From Microlunatus sagamiharensis (GTDB taxonomy: Bacteria; Actinomycetota; Actinomycetes; Propionibacteriales; Propionibacteriaceae), in NCBI RefSeq assembly GCF_900105785.1, contig NZ_LT629799.1, positions 1,860,001 to 1,924,000 of the forward strand: a stretch of 64,000 bases of DNA, written 5' to 3'. The position numbers and the translations under genes are program-made. Below are positions 7,847 to 15,851 of this stretch, in pieces. Under the pieces are notes generated by a model. That model was not told the DNA's origin and made no database searches. It saw only the letters and a program-made list of their open reading frames with translations. Position 1 is the first letter of the stretch. Each line of letters begins with the position of its first letter.

Positions 7847-9202
7847 ATGGACGACGGGGCCGGGCTGGTGGAGGCGACGCCGGTCGAGCTCGCCCTCGAC
7901 GACTGCGAGACCGCCTTCGCGCACCTGCTGAAGCTCGTCGGTGACGGCGGCCTGGTCGATCACGACGACCTGGGCCTGGTCGCGGTGCTGCAGCGGGTCG
8001 AGCGGCTGCGCAACCGGCACGCCCTGCTCGACCACGCGCTGGTCGCCGAGGGCGAGGCCCGCCGGCTGCCCGAGACGTTGACCCAGCGGAGCATGGCCGG
8101 GGTCCTGACCTGGGCGCTGCACCTGTCGCGCGGCGAGGCCGCCCGGCGCGTGCGGGCTGCCGAGCAGCTCGGGTCACGACGCTCGATGACCGGCGAGGTG
8201 CTTGCGCCGCTGCGCCCCGCCCTGGCCGCAGCGCAGGAGTCGGGCGAGGCGAGCCCGGAGCAGGTCGACGTGTGCCTGCGCGCCCTCGCGACCGTCGATC
8301 ATCGTGGCTTCGACCCGGTCGAGGTCAGCGCGGCGGAGGAGCTGATGGCCGGGTTCGTGGTCGCGTTCGCCCCGAAGCCGCTCGCCGACCTGACCCGGCA
8401 GGTGGTCGAGCGGGTCGACCCGGACGGGACCCTGCCGGCCGACGAGGTCGACGCCGAACGACGCCACCTCACCCTGCGGACCGCACGGGACGGGATGTGC
8501 GTGGGCGAGTTCCGGCTGACCCCGACCCTCGGGGCGAAGCTGAAGGCGGTCCTCTCACCCTTGGCGGCACCGAGGAACAGCGTGGTGGGTGAGGTCGAGG
8601 GCCGGTCGGTGACCGAGGTCGACCCGCGTCACCACGGTCAGCGGATACACGACGCGTTGGAGGAGGTCTGCGACCGGCTGCTGCGCTCGGGGACGCTGCC
8701 CGACTCCGGTGGCACCCCGGCGACGGTGATCGTGACGATCAGCGCCGAGGACCTCCGTCGGCGCCGCGGGGCGGGGACGACGAGCGACGGCACCCGCCTC
8801 GGGGCTGCGGCGGTGGCCGAGCTGGTGGACTCCGCGGTCTGCTTCCCGACGGTGGTGGACGCGCGGGGTGTGGTGCTGTCGATGGGCCGTTCGAGCCGCC
8901 TGGCGACACCGGGCCAGACGATGGCGCTCGTCGCGCGAGACGGCGGGTGCAGCTTCCCAGGGTGCGAGCACCCGCCCGAGTGGTGCGAACGCCACCACGT
9001 CGTCGCCTGGGTCGACAAGGGCCGTACCGATCTGGACAACCTGACCCTGCTGTGCCGCTACCACCACCGCCAGTTCCTGGCCCGGGGCTGGACGTGCCGG
9101 ATGATCGACCGGCTCCCGACCTGGACCCCACCACGATGGGTCGACCCGCAGCAGAGACCGCTGCGCAACACCCGCATCACCACACGCCACCTCGTCTGCT
9201 GA
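7847..9202 (+). CDS. DUF222 / HNH endonuclease domain protein (13E12 repeat family)
   Basis: 451 residues. The N-terminal 300 residues fit DUF222; the C-terminus carries an HNH nuclease: a CxxxxC pair in CSFPGCEHP, ERHHVVAW as the first HH, DLDNLTLLC with the Asn, and RYHHRQF. Family members occur in many near-identical copies in actinobacteria and are related to the REP13E12 repeats of mycobacteria. I start at ATG 7847, 8 nt after TAGTGT, rather than at the earlier in-frame GTG; a T-rich GTTCGATTTC lies upstream. It sits exactly where the N-terminal half of the MFS gene should be, so it may be the inserted element. Confidence 0.82.
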   Translation: MDDGAGLVEATPVELALDDCETAFAHLLKLVGDGGLVDHDDLGLVAVLQRVERLRNRHALLDHALVAEGEARRLPETLTQRSMAGVLTWALHLSRGEAARRVRAAEQLGSRRSMTGEVLAPLRPALAAAQESGEASPEQVDVCLRALATVDHRGFDPVEVSAAEELMAGFVVAFAPKPLADLTRQVVERVDPDGTLPADEVDAERRHLTLRTARDGMCVGEFRLTPTLGAKLKAVLSPLAAPRNSVVGEVEGRSVTEVDPRHHGQRIHDALEEVCDRLLRSGTLPDSGGTPATVIVTISAEDLRRRRGAGTTSDGTRLGAAAVAELVDSAVCFPTVVDARGVVLSMGRSSRLATPGQTMALVARDGGCSFPGCEHPPEWCERHHVVAWVDKGRTDLDNLTLLCRYHHRQFLARGWTCRMIDRLPTWTPPRWVDPQQRPLRNTRITTRHLVC

Positions 9203-9224
9203 CGAGATGACGGAGGCCCAGGTG

Positions 9225-9899
9225 TCAGAGCAGGCCGCGCTCGTGCGCCTCCTCGATCGTCACGAGCGTCGTCCGCATGTGCTGGACCGCCAGCCTGGTC
9301 GCGGCCTCGGTGTCGCCGCGGCGGTAGGCCTCGAGGATCTGCGTGTGCTCGCGGTCGGACTCGGCGCGGCGCTCCGGGCTCGCGCGCAACGACAGCCCGA
9401 CGTAGACCGACGCGCTGTCGCGCAGGCCGGACAGGATGGTGGCCAGCCGGCTCGTCCGGCCCTCCTCGGCGAAGCAGGCGTGGAAGCGCCGGTTGAGGTC
9501 GGACCAGACGTTGATGTCCTTGGTCCGCTCCATCTTGCGGATCAGGCGCGCCGCCTCGTCGAGCCGGTCGGCGTCCACCTGCCCGATCATCCGGCTCACC
9601 ATCAGCGGCTCGAGGGCCATCCGGATCTGGTAGATCTCCTGGACCTCGCCGAGATCGAAGCTGCGTACGCGCGAGCCACGGTGCGGGTCGAAGACGACCA
9701 GCCCCTCGCCCGCGAGGTCGCGCAGCGCCTCCCGCACGGGCGTGATGCTCACGTCGAACTGCTGGGCCAGCTCGGCCTGGATCAGGCGCGAGCCGGAGGG
9801 CAGCTCTCCGTCGAGGATCGCCTGGCGCATCCGCTGCAGGACGTAGCCGTGGGCGGTCAGGTTGGGTCGTTCGGTGCCGTTCGGGTGCCCCACCGGCAT
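9225..9899 (-). CDS. GntR family regulator, FCD (FadR-like) subfamily
   Basis: 224 residues: winged-helix DNA-binding part (about 20-80) with SGSRLIQAELAQQFDVSITP and VREALRDLAGEGLVV, then a helical FCD effector domain with metal-binding-type histidines in RRFHACF, DREHTQIL and AVQHM. These usually sense a carboxylate and repress neighbouring catabolic genes. ATG 9899 has AGGAGG 6 nt upstream. It follows the asparaginase gene on the same strand, and the diverging catabolic operon at 11315 has a palindrome in its promoter that is a likely operator. Confidence 0.85.
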   Translation of the reverse strand: MPVGHPNGTERPNLTAHGYVLQRMRQAILDGELPSGSRLIQAELAQQFDVSITPVREALRDLAGEGLVVFDPHRGSRVRSFDLGEVQEIYQIRMALEPLMVSRMIGQVDADRLDEAARLIRKMERTKDINVWSDLNRRFHACFAEEGRTSRLATILSGLRDSASVYVGLSLRASPERRAESDREHTQILEAYRRGDTEAATRLAVQHMRTTLVTIEEAHERGLL

Positions 9900-9962
9900 C
9901 CTCGCCCTCCTGACCCACGCTGCTCCGTCGGCTGCGCTGCCCTGGCCGCCGTGGTCCACAGG

Positions 9963-10985
9963 CTAGCCACGCACGACGGCGCTGACCTGCACCCGCCCAC
10001 CGCGGCGCCGGAACTCCTCGGCCACCTCGGCCGTCGTCGCCCCCGCTCCGGCGAGGCAGGCGAGCAGCGTCCGCGCCTTGCGTGGGTCGAGCCACCCGGC
10101 GAGGACGGCCCCCCGCCGGAGCAGGTCGGCCTCCGAGCCCACGAACCCGTACGTCGACGTGTACGTCGGACCCGACCCCGTCCGGCTGGCGACGACGACG
10201 GGACGACGCGCGGCGACGTCCTCGACGACGGAGGCCAGTCCCGCCGAGACGTGCCCCACCCCGAACCCGCCGACGACGACGCCGTCCCAGCCGGCGCCGT
10301 CGACCAGGCGCAGGAGCTCCCCCTCGTCGCCGAGGTAGGTCTCGAGCACGGGTACGCGTCCGAGCGCCCCGGGCAGCCCGGCCGCCAGCGGGGCGTCGCG
10401 AGAGGGGGGCCCGGTGAAGAAGGTGCTGCCCTCCTCGACGTGGCCGAGCGGCCCCGAGGACGGCGACCGGAACACGTCAGGCCCGCTCGAGCGCGTCTTG
10501 CGGACCCTCACCGCCGCGTGGACCGCGTCGGCCATCACGACCAGCACGCCGCGGGCGCGCGAGGTGGCGCCGGCTGCGGTCAGCACGGCGGCCGACAGGT
10601 TCGCAGGACCGTCGGCCCCCGGGGCCTGGGCCGCGCGCATGGCCCCGGTGACCACCAGCGGCTCGTCGCGGTCCCAGTAGAGGTCGAGGAGGTAGGCGGT
10701 CTCCTCGATGGTGTCCGTGCCCTGCACGACGACGGCCCCGGCGGCACCGGCGTCGACCGCGTCCCGGGCCCAGCGCAGGACCCCGGCCAGGTCGTCGACG
10801 CCGAGCGAGGCACCCGGCACGGTGGCGAGGGTGGTCGCCTCCACCTCGACCTGCGCCAGGGCAGGCACCGAGCGGAGTAGGTCGGCGGCGCCCAGCGACG
10901 GGACGACGCCCTGCCCGTCGTCGCGTGACGACGTCATGGTGATCGTCCCGCCGAGCGAGGCCACGGCCACACGGACGGCGCTCAC
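9963..10985 (-). CDS. Asparaginase family amidohydrolase
   Basis: 340 residues. VAVASLGGTITM holds the first catalytic Thr (GGTI motif) and VVQGTDTIEETAYLLDL holds the second Thr-Asp pair; both active-site segments of bacterial L-asparaginases are intact. No signal peptide is seen, so it is probably cytoplasmic. The enzyme would hydrolyse asparagine or another amide to acid and ammonia; its place next to a catabolic operon leaves a different physiological substrate possible. The start is one of two adjacent GTG codons (10988 or 10985); GGAGG lies 7 nt before the second. It appears co-transcribed with the GntR gene. Confidence 0.82.
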   Translation of the reverse strand: MSAVRVAVASLGGTITMTSSRDDGQGVVPSLGAADLLRSVPALAQVEVEATTLATVPGASLGVDDLAGVLRWARDAVDAGAAGAVVVQGTDTIEETAYLLDLYWDRDEPLVVTGAMRAAQAPGADGPANLSAAVLTAAGATSRARGVLVVMADAVHAAVRVRKTRSSGPDVFRSPSSGPLGHVEEGSTFFTGPPSRDAPLAAGLPGALGRVPVLETYLGDEGELLRLVDGAGWDGVVVGGFGVGHVSAGLASVVEDVAARRPVVVASRTGSGPTYTSTYGFVGSEADLLRRGAVLAGWLDPRKARTLLACLAGAGATTAEVAEEFRRRGGRVQVSAVVRG

Positions 10986-11249
10986 CACCGGCCCTCCGAC
11001 CCGGTGCTCGTCGAGCACCTCGGCCCGTCCGTCGGCGACGGCGTCCAGCACAGCCTCATGTCCAGCCTCTCGTCGTCGCGGCGCACGGTCGGGGTCCGCG
11101 GGTGGTTCGGGCGCAGGGGTCCAGCAGGGGTCGAGCAGGGTCCCGGGAGCTCGGTGACGAGCGGTGGTGCCGGCAGCCGGCCCGGGGCCTCGGCTCCGGA
11201 ACGCGGCTGTCACACGCCCGTCACGACGACCTGCCTACGCTCCCAGTCG

Positions 11250-11278
11250 TTGACACATCGCAGGATGCATCCTATAAC
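11250..11278 (+). promoter_or_regulatory. Near-consensus promoter of the catabolic operon
   Basis: TTGACA (11250-11255) and TATAAC (11273-11278) are separated by exactly 17 bp. It is the best vegetative promoter in the window and should start RNA near 11285, about 30 nt before the MFS gene's ATG. The rest of 10989-11249 shows no gene I can support. Confidence 0.8.
11262..11273. promoter_or_regulatory. Probable GntR operator in the promoter spacer
   Basis: The perfect 12-bp palindrome AGGATGCATCCT occupies the spacer between -35 and -10. A repressor there would block RNA polymerase. FCD-type GntR proteins often use GGAT/ATCC palindromes, and one is encoded at 9225-9899. Confidence 0.6.
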
Positions 11279-11314
11279 ATCCAGGAACCGCGATGGTCCT
11301 GACGGAGGAGCCCC

Positions 11315-12583
11315 ATGAGCAGCACCGACGCCACCACGACACCTGCCCCGGAGCGGGCGGGCCTCGCCCGCCTCCCGGTCGGGGTCGCCCTGATCACGTT
11401 CGCCGTGCTGGGCCTCTCCTACATCGTCAATGCGGCCGACCGGCAGGTCTTCCCCGTGCTGCTGCCGGCGATCCGCAACGAGTACGGCTTCTCGCTCGGC
11501 GAGGGCGGGCTGCTCTCGACGATCTTCACCCTCGGCATCGGCCTCGCCGGCGTCCCGGGCGCCTACCTGCTGAACCGCTTCTCCCGGCGCTTCGTCATCG
11601 TCCTGGGGATCGCGATCTTCTCGGTCTTCACCGCACTGACGGCCGTGTCGGTGGGCCTCGTCGACATGTTCGCTTACCGCGCCCTGTCCGGCGTCGGGGA
11701 GGCGATCCAGAACGCGGCGCTCTTCGCGGCGGTCGGCGCGTACTTCTTCAAGCGCCGCGCACTCGCGATCGGCTCGCTGAACTTCTGCTACGGCGTCGGC
11801 GCCTTCCTCGGCCCGCGCCTCGGCGCGCAGTTCGGCTCGGGCATGGGCTGGCGGGCGCCGTTCTTCATCTACGCCATCGCCGGCGCCGTCATCGCACTCG
11901 TCGTCGTCCTCGTGGTCAGCAAGCGCTTCACCGAGCAGCTCGAGTCGCTGGGCGGTTCGCGGGCCGGGAACGCCGACCACGTGCCGGCCAAGGTCTACAA
12001 CCGCAACGTCATCGTGCTCATGGTGGTCGCCGCGACGGCCGGCGTCTCCCTGTACGGCTACCTCGGTCTCTACCCGACCTTCCTGCAGAGCCAGCTCGGC
12101 TTCACCGTCGTCCAGGCGGGCAGCGCGGCCGGCATGTTCGGGCTCGGCGCGCTGATGGGCATCCCGGCCGGCCTGCTCGGCGACCGCTTCAACCAGCGCT
12201 GGATCCTGCTCGCCTCGCTGGTCGCCGCCAGCATCGTCGGCTTCCTGCTCTTCCACGGCCCGACGACGCCCGGCTGGCAGTCGCTGCTGTCCTTCCTGAC
12301 CGGCGCCACCGGCAGCGGCCTGCTCTTCACCAACACGTACTCGGCGATGCAGCGGGCGGTCCGCCCCGACAAGGTCGGTCAGGTCTCCGGTGCCTTCGTC
12401 ACCTCCTGGTACCTGCCCTCGGCCCTGGCCGGCTACCTCTTCGCCCTCCTGCAGGGCTCGCTCGGCTGGGGCGGCGCGAGCCTCGTCCAGCTCTCGCTCG
12501 TGCCCGTCATCGGCATCGTCGCGCTGCTCTTCCTCGACACCAGCCGCATGACGACGGCCAAGGTCGGCGCCGGGCACCACTGA
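11315..12583 (+). CDS. MFS transporter, probable organic-acid/amide importer
   Basis: 422 residues with about 12 membrane helices. The first helix ends in NAADRQVFPVLLPAIRNEYG, the helix 1-2 loop type of the anion:cation symporter branch of MFS, which takes up organic acids and aromatics. A long cytoplasmic loop follows helix 6. ATG 11315 is preceded by GGAGGA. First gene of the operon; it probably imports the substrate that the following hydrolases degrade. The substrate cannot be read from sequence. Confidence 0.85.
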   Translation: MSSTDATTTPAPERAGLARLPVGVALITFAVLGLSYIVNAADRQVFPVLLPAIRNEYGFSLGEGGLLSTIFTLGIGLAGVPGAYLLNRFSRRFVIVLGIAIFSVFTALTAVSVGLVDMFAYRALSGVGEAIQNAALFAAVGAYFFKRRALAIGSLNFCYGVGAFLGPRLGAQFGSGMGWRAPFFIYAIAGAVIALVVVLVVSKRFTEQLESLGGSRAGNADHVPAKVYNRNVIVLMVVAATAGVSLYGYLGLYPTFLQSQLGFTVVQAGSAAGMFGLGALMGIPAGLLGDRFNQRWILLASLVAASIVGFLLFHGPTTPGWQSLLSFLTGATGSGLLFTNTYSAMQRAVRPDKVGQVSGAFVTSWYLPSALAGYLFALLQGSLGWGGASLVQLSLVPVIGIVALLFLDTSRMTTAKVGAGHH

Positions 12584-12628
12584 CCCGGCCGCCACCCGCA
12601 CCAGCCCCGCCCCCACCGGAAGCAGGAC

Positions 12629-13246
12629 ATGCCCCTCCCCTCGTTCGACCCGCGCCGTACGGCGGTCGTCACCATCGACATGCACCGCGGCCACCTCGAC
12701 CCCGAGGTCGCGACCATGCCGCTGCCCGCGGAGGCCGCCGCCCGGGTGACCGCGGCGAACGCCGTGCTCGTCCGAGCCGCCCGAGCCCGGCAGGTCCCGG
12801 TCGTCCACGTCGTCACCGGTTACCACGCGGTGTCCGAGATCGCCTCGAACCCGTGGTGGGCTGCCGTCGCCGGGACCGACGCCACCCGGGCGAACGTCCT
12901 GAACCACCAGCTTCCCGGCAGCCCGGGGCTGCAGGTCATGCCCGACCTGCTCGACGCCTCCGACGTCGTCGTCATCGGCAAGAAGCGCTACGACTGCTTC
13001 GCCGCCACCGACCTCGACCACGTGCTGCGCTCGCGCAGCGTGCAGACGCTCCTGCTGACCGGGGTCAACACCAACAGCTGCGTGCTGGCGACGACGGTCG
13101 CGGCGAACACCCGCGACTACGCGGCCGTCGTCGTCGAGGAGTGCGTCGACACCATGGACCGCTCCCTGCACGACGCCGCCCTCCGGGTCATCGGCACCGC
13201 GTTCGGCTGGGTCGCGGGCCTCGACGAGACGGTCGCCGCCCTGTGA
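12629..13246 (+). CDS. Isochorismatase-like cysteine hydrolase
   Basis: 205 residues with the cysteine-hydrolase triad: Asp17 in TIDMHRGH, a lysine in GKKRYDCF (118-119) and Cys151 in GVNTNSCV. Family members hydrolyse amides or ureido compounds (N-carbamoylsarcosine, maleamate, ureidoacrylate) to acid, ammonia and sometimes CO2. No substrate can be assigned. It is the second gene of the catabolic operon and overlaps the next start by 4 bp (GTGA). Confidence 0.85.
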   Translation: MPLPSFDPRRTAVVTIDMHRGHLDPEVATMPLPAEAAARVTAANAVLVRAARARQVPVVHVVTGYHAVSEIASNPWWAAVAGTDATRANVLNHQLPGSPGLQVMPDLLDASDVVVIGKKRYDCFAATDLDHVLRSRSVQTLLLTGVNTNSCVLATTVAANTRDYAAVVVEECVDTMDRSLHDAALRVIGTAFGWVAGLDETVAAL

Positions 13247-14295
13247 GCGCCGTGCCCCACCCGCAGCCGCGGGTCGTCGACGCCCACAGCCACGTCATCC
13301 CGCCGACGCTGGTCGAGGCGATGCGGACGGGCTCGGCCCCGGACGGCATCACGCTCGCCGAGGTCGACGGCCGGCCCTGGGTCGTGCACCGCCAGGGCTA
13401 CCGCTATCCCCTGCTGCCCGGGTTCCACGACGTCGGCGCCAAGCTGGCGACGATGGACGCCGACGGCGTCACGCTCAGCGTGCTCTCGCCGGCACCGCCG
13501 CTGTTCCTCTACTGGGTGGAGGCCGCGGAGGCGGTCGCCGCGGCCCAGCAGGTCAACGACGCCGTCGCGGCGATGGTCGCCGAGGCCCCCGACCGCTTCG
13601 CGGGCCTGGCCACCCTGCCGATGCAGGACCCGCAGGCCGCCGCGGACGAGCTCCGCCGCGCGGTGCTCGAGCTGGGCCTGCGCGGCGCCCAGGTCGGTCC
13701 CCACGTCGAGGGGGTCGGCCTCGACGACCCCTCGCTCCGGCCCGTCCTGCAGACGGCGCAGGAGCTCGGGGTGCCGCTCGTCCTGCACCCCTACTACGTC
13801 GGCGCCGCCACCGGCGAGCTCGCCGACTTCTACCTGACCAACCTCCAGGGCAACCCCTGGCAGACCGCGGTCGCGGCGTCGCGGCTCATCCTGTCGGGCA
13901 CGCTCGACGAGCTGCCGGGCCTGCGGCTGCTCCTCGTCCACGGCGGCGGCCACCTGCCCTACCAGGTGGGCCGCCTCGACCACGGGCACCGCGTGCGCCC
14001 GGAGGCGGCGCGACCGCAGCAGCCGCCGAGCGCGTACCTGCGGCGCTTCTGGTTCGACACCCTGACCCACGACGCCGACGCGACCCGCTTCCTCGTCGAC
14101 AAGGTCGGCGACGACCGGGTGGTGCTCGGCACCGACGACCCGTTCGACATGGCCGGCGGCACCTTCGCCGAGCAGACCGCCGCTGTGCCCGCGGACGCGT
14201 ACGACCTGGCTCGGCTGGCCGCCGGCAACGCCGACACCCTGTTCGGCCTGCAGGCCCCGACCGGGTCGCCCGACGAGAGCGAGGACCACGCATGA
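13243..14295 (+). CDS. Amidohydrolase of the ACMSD-like decarboxylase family
   Basis: 350 residues, TIM-barrel metal enzyme. DAHSHVIPP gives the HxH pair, LHPYYVG a third His, LLLVHGGGHLPY a fourth, and LGTDDPFDM the catalytic Asp near the C-terminus. This arrangement is that of PF04909, which includes aminocarboxymuconate-semialdehyde, gamma-resorcylate and related non-oxidative decarboxylases as well as hydrolases. Start GTG 13243 overlaps the upstream stop (GTGA) and the gene overlaps the aldehyde dehydrogenase start (ATGA), so translation is coupled on both sides. Confidence 0.82.
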   Translation: MSAVPHPQPRVVDAHSHVIPPTLVEAMRTGSAPDGITLAEVDGRPWVVHRQGYRYPLLPGFHDVGAKLATMDADGVTLSVLSPAPPLFLYWVEAAEAVAAAQQVNDAVAAMVAEAPDRFAGLATLPMQDPQAAADELRRAVLELGLRGAQVGPHVEGVGLDDPSLRPVLQTAQELGVPLVLHPYYVGAATGELADFYLTNLQGNPWQTAVAASRLILSGTLDELPGLRLLLVHGGGHLPYQVGRLDHGHRVRPEAARPQQPPSAYLRRFWFDTLTHDADATRFLVDKVGDDRVVLGTDDPFDMAGGTFAEQTAAVPADAYDLARLAAGNADTLFGLQAPTGSPDESEDHA

Positions 14296-15791
14296 GCACG
14301 CCCGACCTGCTGCTGCGCATCGACGGCGTCGAGCGGCCCGGCGCCGACGGCGAGACCTTCGCGGTCACCGACCCCTTCAGCGGCGAGGAGGTCGCCCGGG
14401 TCGCCGTCGCCACCCCGGCCGACGTCGACGACGCGGTCACGGCGGCTCGACGCGCCTTCGACGACCGGCGCTGGCGCGGCGTCCCGGCCCGCGAGCGCGC
14501 CCGCGTCCTCAACCGGGCCGCGGGCCTCCTGGCGGACCGGATCGACGAGCTCGCCGCGCTGGAGACCCGTCAGATCGGCCGGCCGCTGCGCGAGATGCGC
14601 GCGCAGCTGCGCCGGCTGCCCGAGTGGCTGGAGTACTTCGGCGCCGTCGCGCAGACCGCCGAGGGCACGGTCCCCGACTTCGGCGCCGACCACCTCAACG
14701 TGGTCCGCCGGGTCCCCCTGGGCGTCGCCGGGCTCATCACGCCCTGGAACCACCCGCTGCTCATCACCATGAAGAAGCTCTCGGTCGCGCTCGCGGCCGG
14801 CAACTCGGTGGTCCTCAAGCCGAGCGAGCTCGGGCCGGTCGTGCCCGCGCTGCTGGTCGGGCTGCTCGAGGACGCCGGCCTGCCCGCCGGCGTCGCGAAC
14901 GTCGTGCACGGCTTCGGCGCGGTCACCGGACGGGCGCTGTCGGAGCACCCGGGCCTGGCGAAGGTCGACGTGACCGGCGGCACCGAGACGGGCCGGGCGA
15001 TCGCCGCGCACGCCGGGCGCTCGCTCATCCCGGTCACCGCCGAGCTCGGCGGCAAGGCCCCGGTCGTCGTCTTCGACGACGTCGACCTGGACGCGGCCGT
15101 CGGCGGCGCCCTCTTCGCCTCCTTCGTCGCGACCGGGCAGACCTGCGTGCAGGGTGCCCGGGTGCTGGTCGCCGCGTCGGCGTACGAGCGCTTCGTCGAG
15201 GCGTTCGTCGCCCGAGCGGGCGCGCTGCGCCTCGGCGACCCGAAGGACTCGGCCACGCAGATCGGCCCGCTGGTCTCCGAGGCGCAGCGGGCCAAGGCCG
15301 TCGAGGCCGTCGAGCGGGCCGTCGAGCAGGGGGCCACCGTGCTCACCGGCGGCGCGACCCCCGACGACCCCGCCCTGCAGCGCGGCTGGTTCTACCCGCC
15401 GACCGTGGTCGGCGACATCAGCTCGTCGATGGACCTCTGGCGCGAGGAGGTCTTCGGCCCGGTCGCCGTCGTCCGTCCGTTCGTCGACGAGGACGACGCC
15501 GTCCGGCTGGCCAACGACGCGCAGTTCGGCCTCGCCGCATCGGTGTGGACGAACGACCTCGGGCGGGCCCTGCGCGTCACCGAGCGCCTCGACGTCGGCA
15601 TCGTGTGGGTCAACGACCACCACCGCATCGACCCGGCGTCGCCGTGGGGAGGGTTCAAGGACAGCGGGATCGGCTCGGAGAACGGGCTCGAGGCCTACCG
15701 CGGCTACACCAAGGCGCAGAGCGTGATCATGAACTCCCGACCGCCCGGCACCGACTGGTTCGCCACGTCGGAGGACCTGCGCTACTCCTGA
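14292..15791 (+). CDS. Aldehyde dehydrogenase (NAD(P)+-dependent)
   Basis: 499 residues, full length for the family. ITPWNHPLLITMKKLSVALA and VLKPSE mark cofactor binding, Glu251 in ELGGKAP is the general base and Cys285 in GQTCVQGAR is the nucleophile; the C-terminal PWGGFKDSGIGSENG segment is intact. It oxidises an aldehyde or semialdehyde to the acid. Adjacent to an ACMSD-like decarboxylase, a semialdehyde intermediate is a reasonable guess, as in the 2-aminomuconate route, though no ring-cleavage dioxygenase is nearby. Confidence 0.9.
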   Translation: MSTPDLLLRIDGVERPGADGETFAVTDPFSGEEVARVAVATPADVDDAVTAARRAFDDRRWRGVPARERARVLNRAAGLLADRIDELAALETRQIGRPLREMRAQLRRLPEWLEYFGAVAQTAEGTVPDFGADHLNVVRRVPLGVAGLITPWNHPLLITMKKLSVALAAGNSVVLKPSELGPVVPALLVGLLEDAGLPAGVANVVHGFGAVTGRALSEHPGLAKVDVTGGTETGRAIAAHAGRSLIPVTAELGGKAPVVVFDDVDLDAAVGGALFASFVATGQTCVQGARVLVAASAYERFVEAFVARAGALRLGDPKDSATQIGPLVSEAQRAKAVEAVERAVEQGATVLTGGATPDDPALQRGWFYPPTVVGDISSSMDLWREEVFGPVAVVRPFVDEDDAVRLANDAQFGLAASVWTNDLGRALRVTERLDVGIVWVNDHHRIDPASPWGGFKDSGIGSENGLEAYRGYTKAQSVIMNSRPPGTDWFATSEDLRYS

Positions 15792-15851
15792 CCGTCCGAC
15801 CCGCGCGACGACCACCACGCCCGACCGCACTCCCAGAGCAAGGAGCACCCC

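Noticed and set aside
11210-13171. 653-codon open frame antisense to the MFS and cysteine hydrolase genes
   Set aside because: It lies opposite two clear enzyme genes, is made of Arg/Asp/Val-rich sequence typical of antisense frames in GC-rich DNA, and matches no family.
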